Below, piece by piece: positions 63,464 to 64,000 of a stretch of 64,000 bases of DNA. Below the pieces are notes generated by a model. That model was not told the DNA's origin and made no database searches. It was given only the letters and a program-made list of their open reading frames with translations. Numbering within the stretch: position 1 is the first letter of the stretch; every line of letters begins with the position of its first letter. Origin of the DNA: an uncultured Muribaculaceae bacterium (lineage in GTDB: Bacteria > Bacteroidota > Bacteroidia > Bacteroidales > Muribaculaceae). Position numbers and translations under genes: made by a program. The stretch is taken from NCBI GenBank assembly GCA_910587925.1, contig CAJUOC010000010.1:1-64000 (forward strand), given 5' to 3'.

Positions 63464-63976
63464 AGCAGATGGTGTTACAACACCCTCATTTTAGTCCGCT
63501 CAGGTTGCAAACCTGCGCGATTTATCTTAACAACATCTTTTCATCGCAATAACAACAGGAAGTAGAAATTATGAGCCTAAGTGTTTGGATTTTCAGCGAT
63601 AATTTATAATTTTGCCGCACATGCTATAAAGTACACTTTGTACATTGGCAGGCTGCCATAGAGATGGCAGCTGTAATAATACGGAAGCGTTTACTGAATC
63701 TATCCTGACGACTTGAAATCTGGTAAATTTCTTTTGATATGGTCATGGATTGAGCGACAGTAGATGCCCCGGTCTGATATGTATATCAGCCGTTTGGTGG
63801 CGTGTATGCCGCCGAACGCTTTTAACATATTCAGCGTGAGGCTTCTGCGATTGCTCGTTCTACCATATCGGGCAATACCAGAGCCTCAAGTCGTGGGACG
63901 GGTAATTGGTACGGCTCTCACGCTTTCTTTTATTGGCAGTCTTCACCGAGGGCCGGTAGACTATCAGTTTAAAGAT
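63464..63976. other. 513-bp stretch without a supported gene
   Basis: A single palindromic CAGGTTGCAAACCTG element is at 63492-63520, the same family as the 29401-29814 elements. On minus, 63700-63828 holds an open 42-codon frame (MLKAFGGIHATKRLIYISDRG...), and just before it a C-terminal-like fragment LPVPRLEALVLPDMVERAIAEASR without a start. Both look like decayed coding sequence; I cannot name a family. Confidence 0.45.
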
Positions 63977-64000
63977 ATGAAAATCAAATCATTTATCTTT
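63977..64000 (+). CDS. Possible start of a new gene (cut by window edge)
   Basis: ATG at 63977 is followed by codons for KIKSFIF, a Lys-rich, hydrophobic start like a signal peptide. Only eight codons are visible, so this is weak. Confidence 0.3.

Overview
The window looks like chromosome of a GC-rich gut member of the Bacteroidales, most likely Muribaculaceae (S24-7 type). Reasons: Bacteroidetes promoter boxes (TAnnTTTG at -7 with TTTG about 19-20 bp upstream) precede many genes; families largely confined to the phylum are present (DUF3078 outer-membrane protein, DUF3098 next to ftsX, IspG with an inserted domain, T9SS-like C-terminal domains); and the gene orders ftsX-DUF3098-uppP-truB-queA and sppA-lpxK-punA-thiL are familiar from Bacteroides relatives. 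The family-level placement is inference from the sequence.

Layout. 1-7950: a cut gene end, two RAYT-type (REP-associated tyrosine transposase) genes, each next to its own hairpin-rich repeat family, and between them rmuC, uvrA and a beta-helix lipoprotein. 7965-23892: long, mostly overlapping minus-strand housekeeping runs: AlbA_2 regulator, MTA/SAH nucleosidase, envelope proteins, menG, purC, M16 peptidase, ispG, purE, PAP2, rpoN, rlmI-like, rseP, dxr, lipoprotein, degenerate M23. 24034-29279 (plus): initiator tRNA, FucP-like transporter, transketolase, OmpA. 29280-35686: repeats, then on minus a TPR lipoprotein, dut, a small secreted protein, asparaginase, metG.

35987-48760 is an accessory island. 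It holds an AT-richer AAA/DUF4143 ATPase, then a translation-coupled four-gene operon: a glycosyltransferase with an apparently leaderless start, an unknown 450-residue protein ending in two membrane segments, a 1565-residue protein with a HEPN-like RNxxxH motif and a STAND/NACHT-like P-loop NTPase, and a 1449-residue protein rich in S1/OB-like repeats. All three junctions are ATGA overlaps. This is the best candidate for an undescribed system, plausibly an RNA-centred defence or conflict module. A 41-bp-period array of alternating TGTAAA/TTTACA sites separates it from a DUF1846 gene.

50542-54359 returns to core genes on minus (queA, truB, uppP, DUF3098, ftsX). 54690-63463 (plus) holds a large secreted protein split by a frameshift at a T run, then sppA, lpxK, punA, thiL and a YfiH-type protein. 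The right end is a 513-bp non-coding stretch and the first codons of a new gene.

Spacers carry two families of strictly 7-bp-periodic arrays, often as facing inverted arms between genes, and palindromic GCGCAGGTTTGTAACCTGCGC elements.
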